A stretch of 64,000 bases of DNA, taken from positions 1,302,001 through 1,366,000 of the forward strand of contig CP137866.1 in assembly GCA_034406715.1 (NCBI GenBank). Direction: 5' to 3'. This stretch comes from Rhodotorula mucilaginosa (taxonomy: Eukaryota; Basidiomycota; Microbotryomycetes; Sporidiobolales; Sporidiobolaceae). A program made the translations under genes and the position numbers. The notes beneath the pieces were generated by a model. The model ran no database searches, was not told the origin of the DNA, and saw only the letters and a list, made by a program, of their open reading frames with translations. This document shows, one piece after another, positions 48,392 to 58,807 of this stretch. The first letter of the stretch is position 1; every line of letters starts with the position of its first letter.

Positions 48392-49728
48392 ATGACCGAA
48401 ACAGCGGCCAACTCCGCCCCGCGGCGGATCCAGGCTATCCTGATGGACCAGTTCGGCACCTTGACGGACCAGCATGGGTCCATGACGCGCCTCCTCACGG
48501 CCGAAGCCTCGGTGGCCGCCGCCGTCGGATGTGGGGCAGGATCAGGAGCAGGTGTGCTGGCGACGTCTCTAGCTGCTCGAGGACACGGAGCTGGAGCCAC
48601 TGACCCTCCTTTCGAGATGAGCAGGACTGGAAGGGATCGATTGGAGCGCGTTTGCGGAACAGTGGAGGGCTGGATACCTCAGGAGAACGTGAGTGCGTCG
48701 AGATATCGCCGCCGGGCTTTTGGCGTCGTGAAAACGCCGGAGAGCAGTACCCGGACGCTGCTCACGCGAGAGTCAGTACTGAAGCCCTGTCGGTCGATTT
48801 GAGCAGGCGGGAAATCGCAGCGGGCGCGAGCGGTCCGGGCGACATTGACGAGCTGCACCTCGAGGTATGTAAAGGGTTCCCTCGCTCGCTTCCGCTCGGT
48901 CTTTTGGGTCGTTCAAATTGCTGAGACTTGCTGTTTCCAGCTCCTAGATGAGCTCCTCGAGACTGACGAGTATAAAGTGATTGCCGAGGCGTGGTCCGCC
49001 GAGAAACGGAAAGAGATCTGTCAGTTCTGGCACCGTCTCGACGGTAAGTGGAGCTTCCCATTTCTCGATGCGCCGTTCAAGCCTTAGATCCAGGTTTTGA
49101 GGCTGAGCTTCTGCTGCTTTGATCTGCTCACTCACAGCCTGGCCGGACACGAAGCCCGCGCTCGACGCGATCCGCAAGTTGGATCCGCCGGTTTTGCTCG
49201 CGACGCTCAGTAACGGGACTCTCCGCCTCCTGATCGACGTGGTGAGTCTCCCCCGTAACTTTCGCCCCGTCTTTGCGCTGAACTGACGCTCTCGCGCTTG
49301 CCAACCCAGGCTCGCCACAACGACTTGCCCATCGACGCTCACTTTTCCGGAAACCTCTTGCAGACGTACAAGCCAAACCCGGTCATGTACTGCCGCGCGT
49401 CCGAGCTGCTTGGCTTTGATGCGTCTGCAAGGGAGGCAGGCAAGGTGGCCATGTTTGCGAGTCATGTCGAGGATTTGATCGCCGCGAAGCAGCAAGGCGT
49501 GCGTTTCCGTTCCCTTCTCTCTCTCTCTCTACTTTTCTTTAACGGGTTCTTCCCCCCTCTCAGTTGCGCTAATGACCAGGTGCCCCTTGTACGCAGCTCT
49601 ACACTATCTATATCCGCCGCCCGACCGAGGATACGGGTAGGCGTGATGGCGTCAAGACTTTCGCCGAAGGGGGCCAAGTCGACGTGATCATTGATGACAT
49701 GAGCGAGCTGGTCAAGTTGTTGCGGTAG
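48392..49728 (+). CDS. HAD-superfamily hydrolase, 2-haloacid dehalogenase (type II)-like, 313 aa
   Basis: Exons 48392-48688, 48748-48864, 48941-49043, 49138-49241, 49310-49498 and 49597-49728 join in frame. Motif I is ILMDQFGTLTD near residue 16 (D-x-F-G-T-L-x-D, with the nucleophile Asp). A helical cap follows. Motif II is LATLSNGTLRLL (Ser-Asn), motif III is the Lys in TYKPNPVMY, and the last motif is FASHVEDL followed by the segment with VKTFAEGG. This order is that of haloacid dehalogenase type II proteins. The family hydrolyses carbon-halogen or phosphate bonds, and the fungal substrates are mostly unknown. An insert rich in Gly/Ala after motif I (residues about 40-70) is unusual. Last gene before the repeat island. 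Confidence 0.85.
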
Positions 49729-50010
49729 CTATGGGCAGACAGTGTATGCATAAGCTGTTATACACGGCAATCATGACTCGGGTGGGCAGAGCGAAAGCGA
49801 CGGGTAGCTTCTTTTGCGCGAGCTCGGACAAAGGCTCTCATTCGGTCCGGGGCGCTCTGTACACGGTTTTGCGCTCTTCTGGGTGCTTCCTCTACTTTGC
49901 ACAACGCCTACGAATCTGCTCCGGAAGGCGTGGGAAGGAGATCCGTGTCCGAAAAAAGGAAAGAAACCCGGATCTTCCGCCGAAGCAAAAGAAAGATGCT
50001 TTAGATGCTT

Positions 50011-50093
50011 TGGAGAACCAGGGAGTCGAACCCTGCACCTCTCGCACGTCGTAAACATGCTAAGCGAGCGCTCTGCCGATGAGCTAGATCCCC
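50011..50093 (-). tRNA. tRNA-Ala(AGC): tRNA-Ala (anticodon AGC) with an 11-nt intron
   Basis: Read on the minus strand from 50093: acceptor GGGGATC, D arm with GCTC and GAGC, anticodon stem CTCGC/GCGAG, anticodon loop TTAGCA then an 11-nt insert then T, T arm CAGGG-TTCGACT-CCCTG, and discriminator A at 50011. The anticodon AGC and the G3:U70 wobble pair, the main alanine identity element, agree. The insert lies at the canonical intron position after base 37. One acceptor pair (6:67) is U-U. The D loop is short (ATCGGCA). Confidence 0.88.
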
Positions 50094-50314
50094 CTCTTGG
50101 ATGTTATGGCAGGCGACCCTTGCAACCGAGACCCTGAATGCACTCGCCGTCGCCCTGTTCCTCGGACGAAACAACGCCAGGCTGCTTCTCCCTTGACACA
50201 GCAGTTCCCTCAAGGCGCTGCTGGGCTTCGTGCCGACACTCCGGTCACTGCGCAACGAGCGGTGGCCGAGAACGCTTTTCGGTGGCGAAACTTGAAGCGC
50301 GACGGGCTGACAAG
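50068..50314. repeat. 247-bp inverted duplication, copy A (tRNA-Ala 5' part plus upstream flank)
   Basis: This segment reappears in reverse complement at 61119-61365 with no difference that I can see by eye. It contains the first 26 bases of the tRNA-Ala gene, including the A box, and 221 bases of its upstream flank. Identity stops abruptly at both ends, inside the tRNA at the D-arm/anticodon-arm border and after GGGCTGACAAG. Confidence 0.9.
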
Positions 50315-51720
50315 GCCCGCGGTGACATCGCTTCGCAAGAGCAGTCAGACCTGCCCTCTCTACGCCATCACAGCTTCAAGATTTGGGTTTCTGATCTGAC
50401 GCTGCAGTGCTCCGGCGCAAAGCGTCGACACAAAAATGAGCCTGGATCGCGCCCTTCCTCAAGGCTTGCGCACGTGTCGAGAGCTTGAGCGAGGCGAGGG
50501 AAGGCAGCAAAGGCTGTAGAGCCGCAACATACACTGTCTGCATGACTCAAAGGTGTACTGGTAAAGCCAAAAGAGGGTCAAGCGGGGTTGGCAGGCTGCG
50601 CCTTCTCGGCCTGATTTTTCCGTTTCCATGGGCCGCTCCCGCAATAGACGCTTTCTGAAGAATAGCGCATGTCCAGGTGAGGCTTGTCGCAGATTGTAAG
50701 ATTTGAACCATGCACCTTCTTGCCAACTTCACCGGATACGGATGTTCTGAGTGCTTTGCCGCGCATGATTGTATCGGTGTCAGCGCACCCATGGGCGCCA
50801 TCATCAGGCCAATCACAAGCTTAATACCGGGCTGAGTATTGTATCTTTGCAGATCAGTTACGCCTCCTTCGCTCAAGCCTGTTCGGCCCCAGCCCATTGC
50901 TACTGCAGTGCTTGGGCGTCGGAGACATTAAGCGCTGGCTGATACAGGGACAGCTTACCGGGATCCATTTCTCACGCCTTCTGATACGGTCAACGGTGAC
51001 CTCCAGCTAGGAGGGTGTTGCAGGGATACAGCTGAGCTGCGTGAAGGCGTAAAGGAGAAAGCCGGTTGGCCTTCTTACCTGATTTTCAATCTCCGTCTTC
51101 CCCTCGCTTTCTCTAACTAGTCTTTACCGACTCGCATTTCCGTCGTCGCCTACAAGTCGCAAACTGCAAGTCTGGAAAGTTTGGGTGGAGGGCAGGACTA
51201 AGTAGCGGTTGCGACATCAGCTCATCTTGGAGTCTTTGCGCCGAGCTGCGGAATGTCCTCGCGGAGGCTGCACATGACCATTGTTGTCGCGCATTGATAC
51301 TGTGCACCCTGTAAAGCATATACTCAGGTATGCGAGACCCACATTGTGACCGAGAGTAACCTGATAACTTGTTCAACCAACTTCCAGACTTCATCATCCC
51401 GAAAAAAACAGTTTTTGGGTTGAGAAGTATCGCCATGTGTACACCCTGCAGTACAGTTGGAAGTGCTGGGAAATAAGTGGTGCTCTGACCAAAGCTGCCA
51501 GCGGGGTTGGCTGCGGTGTCGTGCTGCATTCAGCCTCGCGCGGCCGCCGACTTTTTTCCTGTGCAGGGCGCACCATTCTCGACTTCGATGCGAGAGAGGG
51601 CGTCCTGCTCAGGATCGGGTCGTAGCTAGTCAGAGACGAGTGTGGCGAGGCTCAGGCATTCAAGAGCCCATAAACAGTGACTCAAGTATAGATTTCGAGA
51701 AAGAATGAGCGAGGAGGGGG
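50315..51720. other. Repeat-island sequence without a supported gene
   Basis: About 1.4 kb between the duplicated tRNA flank and the LTR retrotransposon. Several 60-140-codon frames occur on both strands; none shows a domain or a plausible exon chain, and base composition is lower in GC than in the genic part. The last 60 bases (51663-51710) resemble 60906-60952, see the separate repeat entries. Confidence 0.5.
51663..51710 (+). repeat. Diverged direct repeat, copy 1 (possible old LTR end)
   Basis: About 80 percent identical over roughly 48 bases to 60906-60952 in the same orientation, both including an AATAAA/CATAAA-like hexamer and a TCGAGA...GAGC end. Weaker similarity may extend about 60 bases upstream. 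The size and the polyadenylation-like motif suggest the end of an old LTR, but no partner element is recognisable. Confidence 0.45.
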
Positions 51721-51725
51721 GAGTG

Positions 51726-52088
51726 TGCAAGGCGTACCGTCCGCGAGGAAGCAGGATGCCTCGAGACGGACGACTCGCGCGAAGGTAGACTTGTAGCTCG
51801 TATCTCCAGTCACAAGAGACAGTGAATCAAGCTTTGTATTCCAATCAGAGAGTGGAAGTGACCTGGAGAGGAGAAGAAGGAAAAGAAGAAGTCGAACGAA
51901 CATCTACAAGTCCAGACGCCGGAGTTGAGTGAAGGGGCTCGAGCGGCGTAGGCGATGCAGACTCATCCTCCAAAACCGAAAACCGATTCGTCGATATGAC
52001 GGAGGCAAGTCCGATTCGCCCTGCTTGTGCGAAGGGCGAAGAAGGTGAAGTCGAAGTTGGAGTCGGAGTGAAAGGCGAACGGCTAACA
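51726..52088 (-). repeat. 3' LTR of the chromovirus
   Basis: 363 bp, TG...CA ends, identical by eye to 58445-58807. The last 80 or so codons of the Pol frame run into this LTR and end at 51845. Confidence 0.95.
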
Positions 52089-55000
52089 CTGCCCCCCCTA
52101 GACGAAGCGGTAGGGAAGTCAGATAAAGGTACAACAGAAGGAAGAGAAGTAGAGAAAGGGGACTTAGATAATGGGGCGATACCAACACGACGCCCCCGAA
52201 TCTTTTTAAGTTCCTTGAACTCCCGCAGCGCCTCCGGCGCAGTTTCCCGGAGCTCGGCCTCCGGTCGCCATGAGTCCTCCGCAGCGGAATACCCGAGCCA
52301 GCGCACGCGGTACTCCTTCTTGTTCCGTCGCGTGCGTTCCTCGACCACCCGTTCGATCTCAAACTCTTCCTCCGCTCCGTCAACAGCCGGAACCACAGGC
52401 GGCGGCTCAGTCAAGGAACGAGCCGGGAAGATCTCGTCGTCGTTGGGGAAGTGCGGCCGTAGTCGAGACGAGTGGAACGTCGGGTGGATCTTGAGATGCG
52501 GCGGCAGCGAGAAGGTGTACGACGACGTCGCGGGCACGGCAGCCGTGATCGTGTATGGACCAATGTAGCGCGGGACGAACTTGGATGCGACGCCTTTGGG
52601 CATGCGAAGGCCGGATGTCGAGATGTAGGCTTTTGCGCCCACCTCGAATCGGTCGTTCTCGGGACGACGATGCTTGTTGGCTTCGTGGGTCATCGCAATT
52701 CGGGACGCGATGATAGCGTCGGAAGCTCGAAGCGAGTTGAGCCGCGCGCGCTCCGAGAAAGAGGCGGCGGCGTCCGGCTTGCTGACGAGCGACGGGAGCG
52801 CGTGCGGTGTGAAACCGTGGATGACGTCGAACGGCGCGAGGGTGGTGGAGGAGGCTCTGGCCGAGTTGATGCCGAATTCGCACAAGGGGAGGACCTCAAG
52901 CCATGAGTCGGGCGAGTCCTCGCACATCACGCGCAAGATCTGACCGACGACCTTGTTGGTTGCTTCCGCGCGGCCGTCCGTCTGAGGGTGCGCCGAAGTC
53001 GACATCTTAAGACGGATACCAAGGCGTGCGTGTAGAGCTCGCCAGAAGGCGCCGGTGAACTTCGGGTCACGATCCGAGACGATGGCGTCAGGGAGACCAA
53101 ACCGGCGATAAACCGAGTCGACGAAAAGACCGGCAACGTCGGCCGCTGTGGCCGTCGACGGGAGCGGAACGAGTACGACCATCTTGGAGAGATAGCATGT
53201 GACCGACAGTATCGAGTCGATGGCTTTCCCGCCCGAGTTGACGATGGGAAGACCGACGACGAAATCCATTCCGATCTTGGACCACGGACGAGTCGGAGTC
53301 GAGACGGGGTGGAGGAGCCCAAACGGCTTGGCCGTCGACGACTTGCCGCGAGAGCACGGCTCGCATCCCTTGACAAAGGACGTGACGTGCTCGACAACGT
53401 TGCGCCACCAGAATCGAGTGCGGACGTAATCGAGCGTCTTCTCGAGGCCGAGGTGGCCGAGAGCGCGATGCGAGTGGTCGATGAACGCCTCATAGAATGT
53501 GGCGGCGTCCGGAGCTTTCGACACCCGACCGGCGGGGACGAGAAGCCGGAGAGAGTCGGTGCCGTCAAGGAAGATGAGGGAGTCGACAACCGAATACGCC
53601 GGAAAAGCCGACGGATCGGCGAGGATCTTGGCGCCGAGTGAGTCGACTGCTGTAGCCTTCCGAAGCTCTGTGAGGAACGATTCGGAGAAGCCATTCAGCG
53701 AAGCGCCAAGATCTGTTGCTGCCAGAGGAGCAAGAGAGAAAGGGAACGACCGCACCTGAGGCCCCGGTTCAACCGAGGCGAGAGGGTCCCCTTCCTCCTC
53801 CAATGCCGCAATCCTGCAGGCCGCCATGCACAAACGAGCTCGGTCTGTGAGCTCCGAGGCGAAGGGTGCCGGATCGTCAAGCGCAGGAGTCGGTTCTTCA
53901 GCATCCGCAAGCTCCGCCCGCGCCTCCTCAAATTCCGCCAGCCGCGAAAGAACATCCGCAGCCATATTGACCTTGCCCGGAATGAAAGACCACTCGAAAT
54001 CATACTCCGCAAGCTGCTCCCAGGTCCTTGTAGACCGGCGCGTCTGCTTCGGAGGTTGTTCCCAGTAAGTCTTCAGCGGCTCGTGATCGCAACGCACCAC
54101 AAAGTGCCACCCAACCAGATGCTCATGCATCTTCTTGCACCCGTTGAGCACTCCCAACAACTCCTGGTCCGTGGTGGTGTAGTTCCGCTGCGCAGAGTTG
54201 AACTTGGCAGAGAAATATCGGAATGGCCGAACCGACTCAGCGTCCGGACCCTGTCCCAACCATCCTCCGCATCCAAAAATGGAGGCATCTGTGAACAGGT
54301 ACAGCCGCTCTTCGCCGGACTGCAGCTTGGGAAGGTCAAGAGGAGTGAGTGTGTCCGGAACCGAAGCGCGGAGCGTCTCGAACGCAAACTGGCGCTGCGC
54401 GGTCCAAACCCACTGCGCCCCCTTCTTGGTGAGATCCGTCAGACATGCTGCAATCTCGTTCAGACGAGGAATGTGATCGCGCATCCACTGCAAGAAGCCA
54501 AGGAACCGTAAGATATCATGCGGGTTCTTGGGAACAGGCCACTTGCGGATTTTGCTGATCTTGTCCTCCGCCACATGCACGCCCTCATCATCCACGATTG
54601 CTCCCAATGCCTCAAGTCGCGGAGCCATGATGTCAACTTTTGACCGCGAGACAAAGAAGCGATAGTGCCGGAGCGTCGTGAAGATGATCTCCAAGTAGCG
54701 AAGATGCGCTTTCCGAGTCTGCGAGTACACGAGAATGTCGTCGTAGAAGGCATCAAGGAAACGACCCAAGACTTCCCTGAACATCATCTCGCATACGCGA
54801 TGCATCGTCTCTGGCGCGTTCGAGTCGCCCTGCTGCATGACTCGGGAGACAAAAGTCCCGTTGGGCGTCACGAATCCGGAGAATGGAACGGAATCCTCTT
54901 CGATTCGGATCTGCTCGTATGCCTGTTTGAAATCAATCTTGGATCGGAAGCGATGAGCTGCTAATCGGTTCCGCACTTCCATCATGTCGGGCAGAGGAGT

Positions 55001-56287
55001 GGAAAACTTCTTAGTGTTCAAGTTCCGAGGCTTGAGATTGATCACAAAACGAGCTTGCGACTTGTCATGCTTCGGAACTGCAAACATGGCGCAAGCAGAA
55101 TCAACCGACGCAGGAGACCAAAACCCATGCGAAACAAATGCGCGCGTATGAGCACGGAACTGCTCCTTGTACCTATCCGGCATGCGAATTGCATGAGCAC
55201 GGATTGGCTTGCTCGCATCCACCAGCGGAATGTGATGGTTGACCGGACGGAACGGCGGCAGTCCTGGAAGCTTGTCAACAAAAACATCAGAGAACCTTTC
55301 AAGAAGGGCATCCACAGCCTCCTTTGCCTCTGCTTCGGACAAGTCAGGCTGCGCGGGATCATCTTCGTCAATGTCCAAGAGCGGGTTCCGCGGCTCAAGT
55401 CCCACGGACTCGACAAGGTCGACAACCTCCTGAGCTGGCAGGTCTGCAGCCATAGCGCACAGAACCAGGTTGCGGAAGTCTGCATCTGTCATTGGCTCAT
55501 CAGTGAACCCGAGAGCTGCCAGGTTCTGCACCGGCTGCTCCGCAAAGCGCTCATGCGCAAAGTCGTAAATCGACTCGCAAGGCCCAGTAGGCGCAACGAA
55601 CAAAGATTGCGCAGAGACGGCAGTACCTGTGTCGCGCATCCAGGGCGTGCCAAGAAGTGCGTCCACTCCCGGCGGCAGCGGAAGGACAAAGAACCGCCGC
55701 CCTTCGAGCGAGATTGGGCCAACCCGAATATCTGCGCTTGCGACCAGGGACAGGCGGGTCGAGAGTCGATCCGCTGCAAGATCAGCATGGACCGGAGCAA
55801 GGAGTCGCGAGACTTCGACACCCAGACGAGCGACCAGCTCGGGAGAGAGGCAATCGGCTTGCGACCCCGAGTCGATCAACGCGCGAGCAGACTCCTGCAT
55901 GCCAAAGATTGCCGGAACCGTCAACGGCTTTGGCGAGATCTCTGGACAAGCAGGAGAAGAGGACTTAGCAGCTTCTGCGTATGACCGAGTTGTTGGAACC
56001 TGTGAGCAAGAAGTGAGATCCTTCCTCCGGTTCGAGTTGGGAGATGCCGAGGACGAATCCGTCGACACTGCCGCAAGCCCAGCAGCCGCAGGAAGGGAAG
56101 TCAGCGGCGTACTGGGTTTTGGCTCAAGCGCAGATGGTTGAGCAGAAAGGGACTTAGCTGCGAGAGCGACGTCCGAAAGGTCGGGCGGCGAAGCGCGTGT
56201 CGAGAGAAACTCGAAGAGCTCCTCAACAGTTGGCGCTTGACGCCCCTCAGAGATAGCCAACGCAATTAGCTCAGCACATGGGCACAA
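51845..56287 (-). CDS. Chromovirus Pol polyprotein (part of the LTR element)
   Basis: About 1480 codons. In order: protease with a DSGSQ site (about residue 140), reverse transcriptase with the FYDD active-site box (about 400-570), RNase H opening FTDASIFGCGGWLG (about 670-790), integrase zinc-binding region HRALGHLG...CEPC, integrase core with DFVVGLP and SDRDPKFTG and the HPQTDGRAEATN box, and a chromodomain (about 1305-1360; YRVRWLGYSAAEDSW). A Ser/Pro-rich tail follows, partly encoded by the LTR. This is element-encoded, not a host gene. Confidence 0.93.
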   Translation of the reverse strand: MCPCAELIALAISEGRQAPTVEELFEFLSTRASPPDLSDVALAAKSLSAQPSALEPKPSTPLTSLPAAAGLAAVSTDSSSASPNSNRRKDLTSCSQVPTTRSYAEAAKSSSPACPEISPKPLTVPAIFGMQESARALIDSGSQADCLSPELVARLGVEVSRLLAPVHADLAADRLSTRLSLVASADIRVGPISLEGRRFFVLPLPPGVDALLGTPWMRDTGTAVSAQSLFVAPTGPCESIYDFAHERFAEQPVQNLAALGFTDEPMTDADFRNLVLCAMAADLPAQEVVDLVESVGLEPRNPLLDIDEDDPAQPDLSEAEAKEAVDALLERFSDVFVDKLPGLPPFRPVNHHIPLVDASKPIRAHAIRMPDRYKEQFRAHTRAFVSHGFWSPASVDSACAMFAVPKHDKSQARFVINLKPRNLNTKKFSTPLPDMMEVRNRLAAHRFRSKIDFKQAYEQIRIEEDSVPFSGFVTPNGTFVSRVMQQGDSNAPETMHRVCEMMFREVLGRFLDAFYDDILVYSQTRKAHLRYLEIIFTTLRHYRFFVSRSKVDIMAPRLEALGAIVDDEGVHVAEDKISKIRKWPVPKNPHDILRFLGFLQWMRDHIPRLNEIAACLTDLTKKGAQWVWTAQRQFAFETLRASVPDTLTPLDLPKLQSGEERLYLFTDASIFGCGGWLGQGPDAESVRPFRYFSAKFNSAQRNYTTTDQELLGVLNGCKKMHEHLVGWHFVVRCDHEPLKTYWEQPPKQTRRSTRTWEQLAEYDFEWSFIPGKVNMAADVLSRLAEFEEARAELADAEEPTPALDDPAPFASELTDRARLCMAACRIAALEEEGDPLASVEPGPQVRSFPFSLAPLAATDLGASLNGFSESFLTELRKATAVDSLGAKILADPSAFPAYSVVDSLIFLDGTDSLRLLVPAGRVSKAPDAATFYEAFIDHSHRALGHLGLEKTLDYVRTRFWWRNVVEHVTSFVKGCEPCSRGKSSTAKPFGLLHPVSTPTRPWSKIGMDFVVGLPIVNSGGKAIDSILSVTCYLSKMVVLVPLPSTATAADVAGLFVDSVYRRFGLPDAIVSDRDPKFTGAFWRALHARLGIRLKMSTSAHPQTDGRAEATNKVVGQILRVMCEDSPDSWLEVLPLCEFGINSARASSTTLAPFDVIHGFTPHALPSLVSKPDAAASFSERARLNSLRASDAIIASRIAMTHEANKHRRPENDRFEVGAKAYISTSGLRMPKGVASKFVPRYIGPYTITAAVPATSSYTFSLPPHLKIHPTFHSSRLRPHFPNDDEIFPARSLTEPPPVVPAVDGAEEEFEIERVVEERTRRNKKEYRVRWLGYSAAEDSWRPEAELRETAPEALREFKELKKIRGRRVGIAPLSKSPFSTSLPSVVPLSDFPTASSRGGSVSRSPFTPTPTSTSPSSPFAQAGRIGLASVISTNRFSVLEDESASPTPLEPLHSTPASGLVDVRSTSSFPSSPLQVTSTL

Positions 56288-56379
56288 GTCCCTGTCCGGC
56301 TGCGAAGGATGAGTCTCATCACAGGAAGGCGAAAAAGAGGTCCGAGGTGACTGAATCGACGAGCAGGTTGGACCGGCAC

Positions 56380-58449
56380 CTACTCGTCGCTGGCTTTTTC
56401 CGACTCCTTGCTCGAAAGCTCGGTGATGGTAGCGGAAGCCACAGTCATGGTCTCACCTTTGGCCGCCTCCGGACCGGCCGGGGAAGCTTTGGCGAGAGAC
56501 GCGGCGGATTTTCCCGAAGGAAGCGAAACCGCCGCAACCACCGCGGAAGGCGTAACGCGCGCATGCGGGCACGCAGTCGAGATGTGTGTCCCCTTCTTTC
56601 CGCAGTTGTAGCAGAGAAGAGGGTTCCGAGCCGGATTCGCGTCCGGTTTGTGCCAGTCCGCCCGCTTCGACGTCGGGTGCTCCGCCTGCCATTTGGCTGC
56701 ACGCTCGCGCCAGGCGTCGAGATTGGCCGCAGTCGAGGATGAGTCGGAGCGCTCGGAAGAACGAGCGTTGTCGACACCGTTGCGCCGCGACGAGGACGAG
56801 GCCGAGGTCGCCGGAGCCGGAGCGGACGAGCGAGTTGAAGTCGACGTCGAGGAGCGGGATTGATACTCGGGAATCGTATCCGCCACCACCGCAACACGCA
56901 CCACTTGCTCAAACGAGGGCGTGGTGATGCCCTGAACCGCGAGCATCGCGATGTTGTTACGGACGAAACTCGCCACGTTCGATCGCAAGCCGCCGAGGAA
57001 CACGCCAATCCGATCGGCGTCCGGGACCGAGTGGGTCAGGACCGCGTCGGCGAGAGCGGCAACTTGCGTAGCAAAGTCGCGCGTTGTTTGATTGTTCTGC
57101 TTGGCGAGGCGGTACCGGTCGAAGGAGTGCTGGGCAGCCTGATCGTCGACCCAATGTTCGCGAATCGCGGCGACGAAGTCGGCGGCCGACGCAATGGGCC
57201 GGTGACGCTCGCGCGCGTCAAACCAGGCTTGCGGACTGATACCACCGGTGGGCTCGACGTCCGAAAGAAGACCGCGGATGGCGTAGTACGCGGACGGCGT
57301 GTGCAGTCGATCGACCGGATCGTTGGGCTTGAGTCCGAGACTCGCGAGCCACGCCTCGGCCGACGCGAGCCAGGTCTCGCGCTTCCGGTAGTCGTACACG
57401 CCGGTCCATGCCGACGGCGGCTTGGGCTTGTGTCGGCTGCCGAGGTCGTTGAAGACGACGGGCAGGGCGACGGGCTTCGGAGAAGTGGCGAGCGCTGGAC
57501 GAGCGGGCAAGTCGCGCGAGATGCGCTGCTGGAAGTCGAGAGCGCGGCGATGCTCCTCGAGCTGCTCCTGAAGGTTGCGAATCTGACGAGCCATGTCCTG
57601 ACCGACCTCGTCGTCGGCCTGCGCGTCGCCCTCCTCCCACTTCGCTCCGTCGCCGAGACGCGATTCAGCGTCCTTGGCGCGCAGTCCCGCGGACTCCGTC
57701 TCCCATCGGCGCCGTTCCTTGTCCTCAAAGTCGTCGAGTAGCTGCTGGCGACGACGGGCCGAGTCCAGCTGGAACCGGGCAGTCGCATCTTCGCGGCGCT
57801 GAAGCGAGGCGATTGAGAGCGAGACTGACGGGGCTGCCGGCTGGGAGTGGCGAGAGGGAAGGGGAGCGAAAGGCGAGGTCCGCTGAGTGGGAAGCGGAAT
57901 TGTCGAGTTGACCGGCTGACCGAGTCCGGCGTTCGGCAGGGGAACAGGCTCGGAGGTTGGAACCGGGAAGTTGTTGACCGCGAGAGGCGGCGCGGCCAAA
58001 GACGCTCCGATCGCTTGACGGTCCGGGTGAGGGTGCTCCGGGACATCGTCAAAGTCGATGAGGTTGGCGGCGGCGTGGGCGCTCATGCTGGGGCTGTTCG
58101 ACATGTCGGTGCCGGGAGGAAGTGGGGCCGACGGCGAACGCGGAGGCGGTGAGAGCTGGCGCTGGGCTCGAGTGCGACGAGCTGTCGACTGGACGAGGGT
58201 ATCGAGATCGCCAAGAGAGTGGGAAGGTTCCTGATGCGCGAGTCGGAGAGACCGGCGCTGGAATGAGAAGTTGAGAGACGGCGGACCGAGTCGACGCTGG
58301 GAGGAGGCGTCGGAGTCGTCCGAAGAAGTCGTGAGCGAGGGGAGCCCCGACGATTCCGGTCGGGAGGAGATCGACCGGGGATGGGAAGATGGTGCAGATT
58401 GTTGAGAAATGGTGGAAAGTCGGAATGCTCGACTGTCAAAAAAGTGCAA
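56380..58449 (-). CDS. Chromovirus Gag (part of the LTR element)
   Basis: About 689 codons. The N-terminal third is Ser/Pro/Arg-rich, the middle holds a coiled-coil stretch and a capsid-like helical region (FNDLGSRHKPKPPSAWTG, QPDSFDRYRLAKQ region), and the C-terminal part has the zinc knuckle CYNCGKKGTHISTACPHA. The layout matches Ty3/gypsy Gag. Confidence 0.9.
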   Translation of the reverse strand: MHFFDSRAFRLSTISQQSAPSSHPRSISSRPESSGLPSLTTSSDDSDASSQRRLGPPSLNFSFQRRSLRLAHQEPSHSLGDLDTLVQSTARRTRAQRQLSPPPRSPSAPLPPGTDMSNSPSMSAHAAANLIDFDDVPEHPHPDRQAIGASLAAPPLAVNNFPVPTSEPVPLPNAGLGQPVNSTIPLPTQRTSPFAPLPSRHSQPAAPSVSLSIASLQRREDATARFQLDSARRRQQLLDDFEDKERRRWETESAGLRAKDAESRLGDGAKWEEGDAQADDEVGQDMARQIRNLQEQLEEHRRALDFQQRISRDLPARPALATSPKPVALPVVFNDLGSRHKPKPPSAWTGVYDYRKRETWLASAEAWLASLGLKPNDPVDRLHTPSAYYAIRGLLSDVEPTGGISPQAWFDARERHRPIASAADFVAAIREHWVDDQAAQHSFDRYRLAKQNNQTTRDFATQVAALADAVLTHSVPDADRIGVFLGGLRSNVASFVRNNIAMLAVQGITTPSFEQVVRVAVVADTIPEYQSRSSTSTSTRSSAPAPATSASSSSRRNGVDNARSSERSDSSSTAANLDAWRERAAKWQAEHPTSKRADWHKPDANPARNPLLCYNCGKKGTHISTACPHARVTPSAVVAAVSLPSGKSAASLAKASPAGPEAAKGETMTVASATITELSSKESEKASDE

Positions 58450-58807
58450 GGCGTACCGTCCGCGAGGAAGCAGGATGCCTCGAGACGGACGACTCGCGCG
58501 AAGGTAGACTTGTAGCTCGTATCTCCAGTCACAAGAGACAGTGAATCAAGCTTTGTATTCCAATCAGAGAGTGGAAGTGACCTGGAGAGGAGAAGAAGGA
58601 AAAGAAGAAGTCGAACGAACATCTACAAGTCCAGACGCCGGAGTTGAGTGAAGGGGCTCGAGCGGCGTAGGCGATGCAGACTCATCCTCCAAAACCGAAA
58701 ACCGATTCGTCGATATGACGGAGGCAAGTCCGATTCGCCCTGCTTGTGCGAAGGGCGAAGAAGGTGAAGTCGAAGTTGGAGTCGGAGTGAAAGGCGAACG
58801 GCTAACA
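58445..58807 (-). repeat. 5' LTR of the chromovirus
   Basis: 363 bp, identical by eye to the 3' LTR at 51726-52088, followed by the right copy of the GAGTG target duplication. Confidence 0.95.

Noticed and set aside
50097-50399. Open frames shared by both copies of the 247-bp repeat
   Set aside because: They occur in both copies only because the DNA is duplicated. The sequence shows no domain and no codon pattern expected of a gene.
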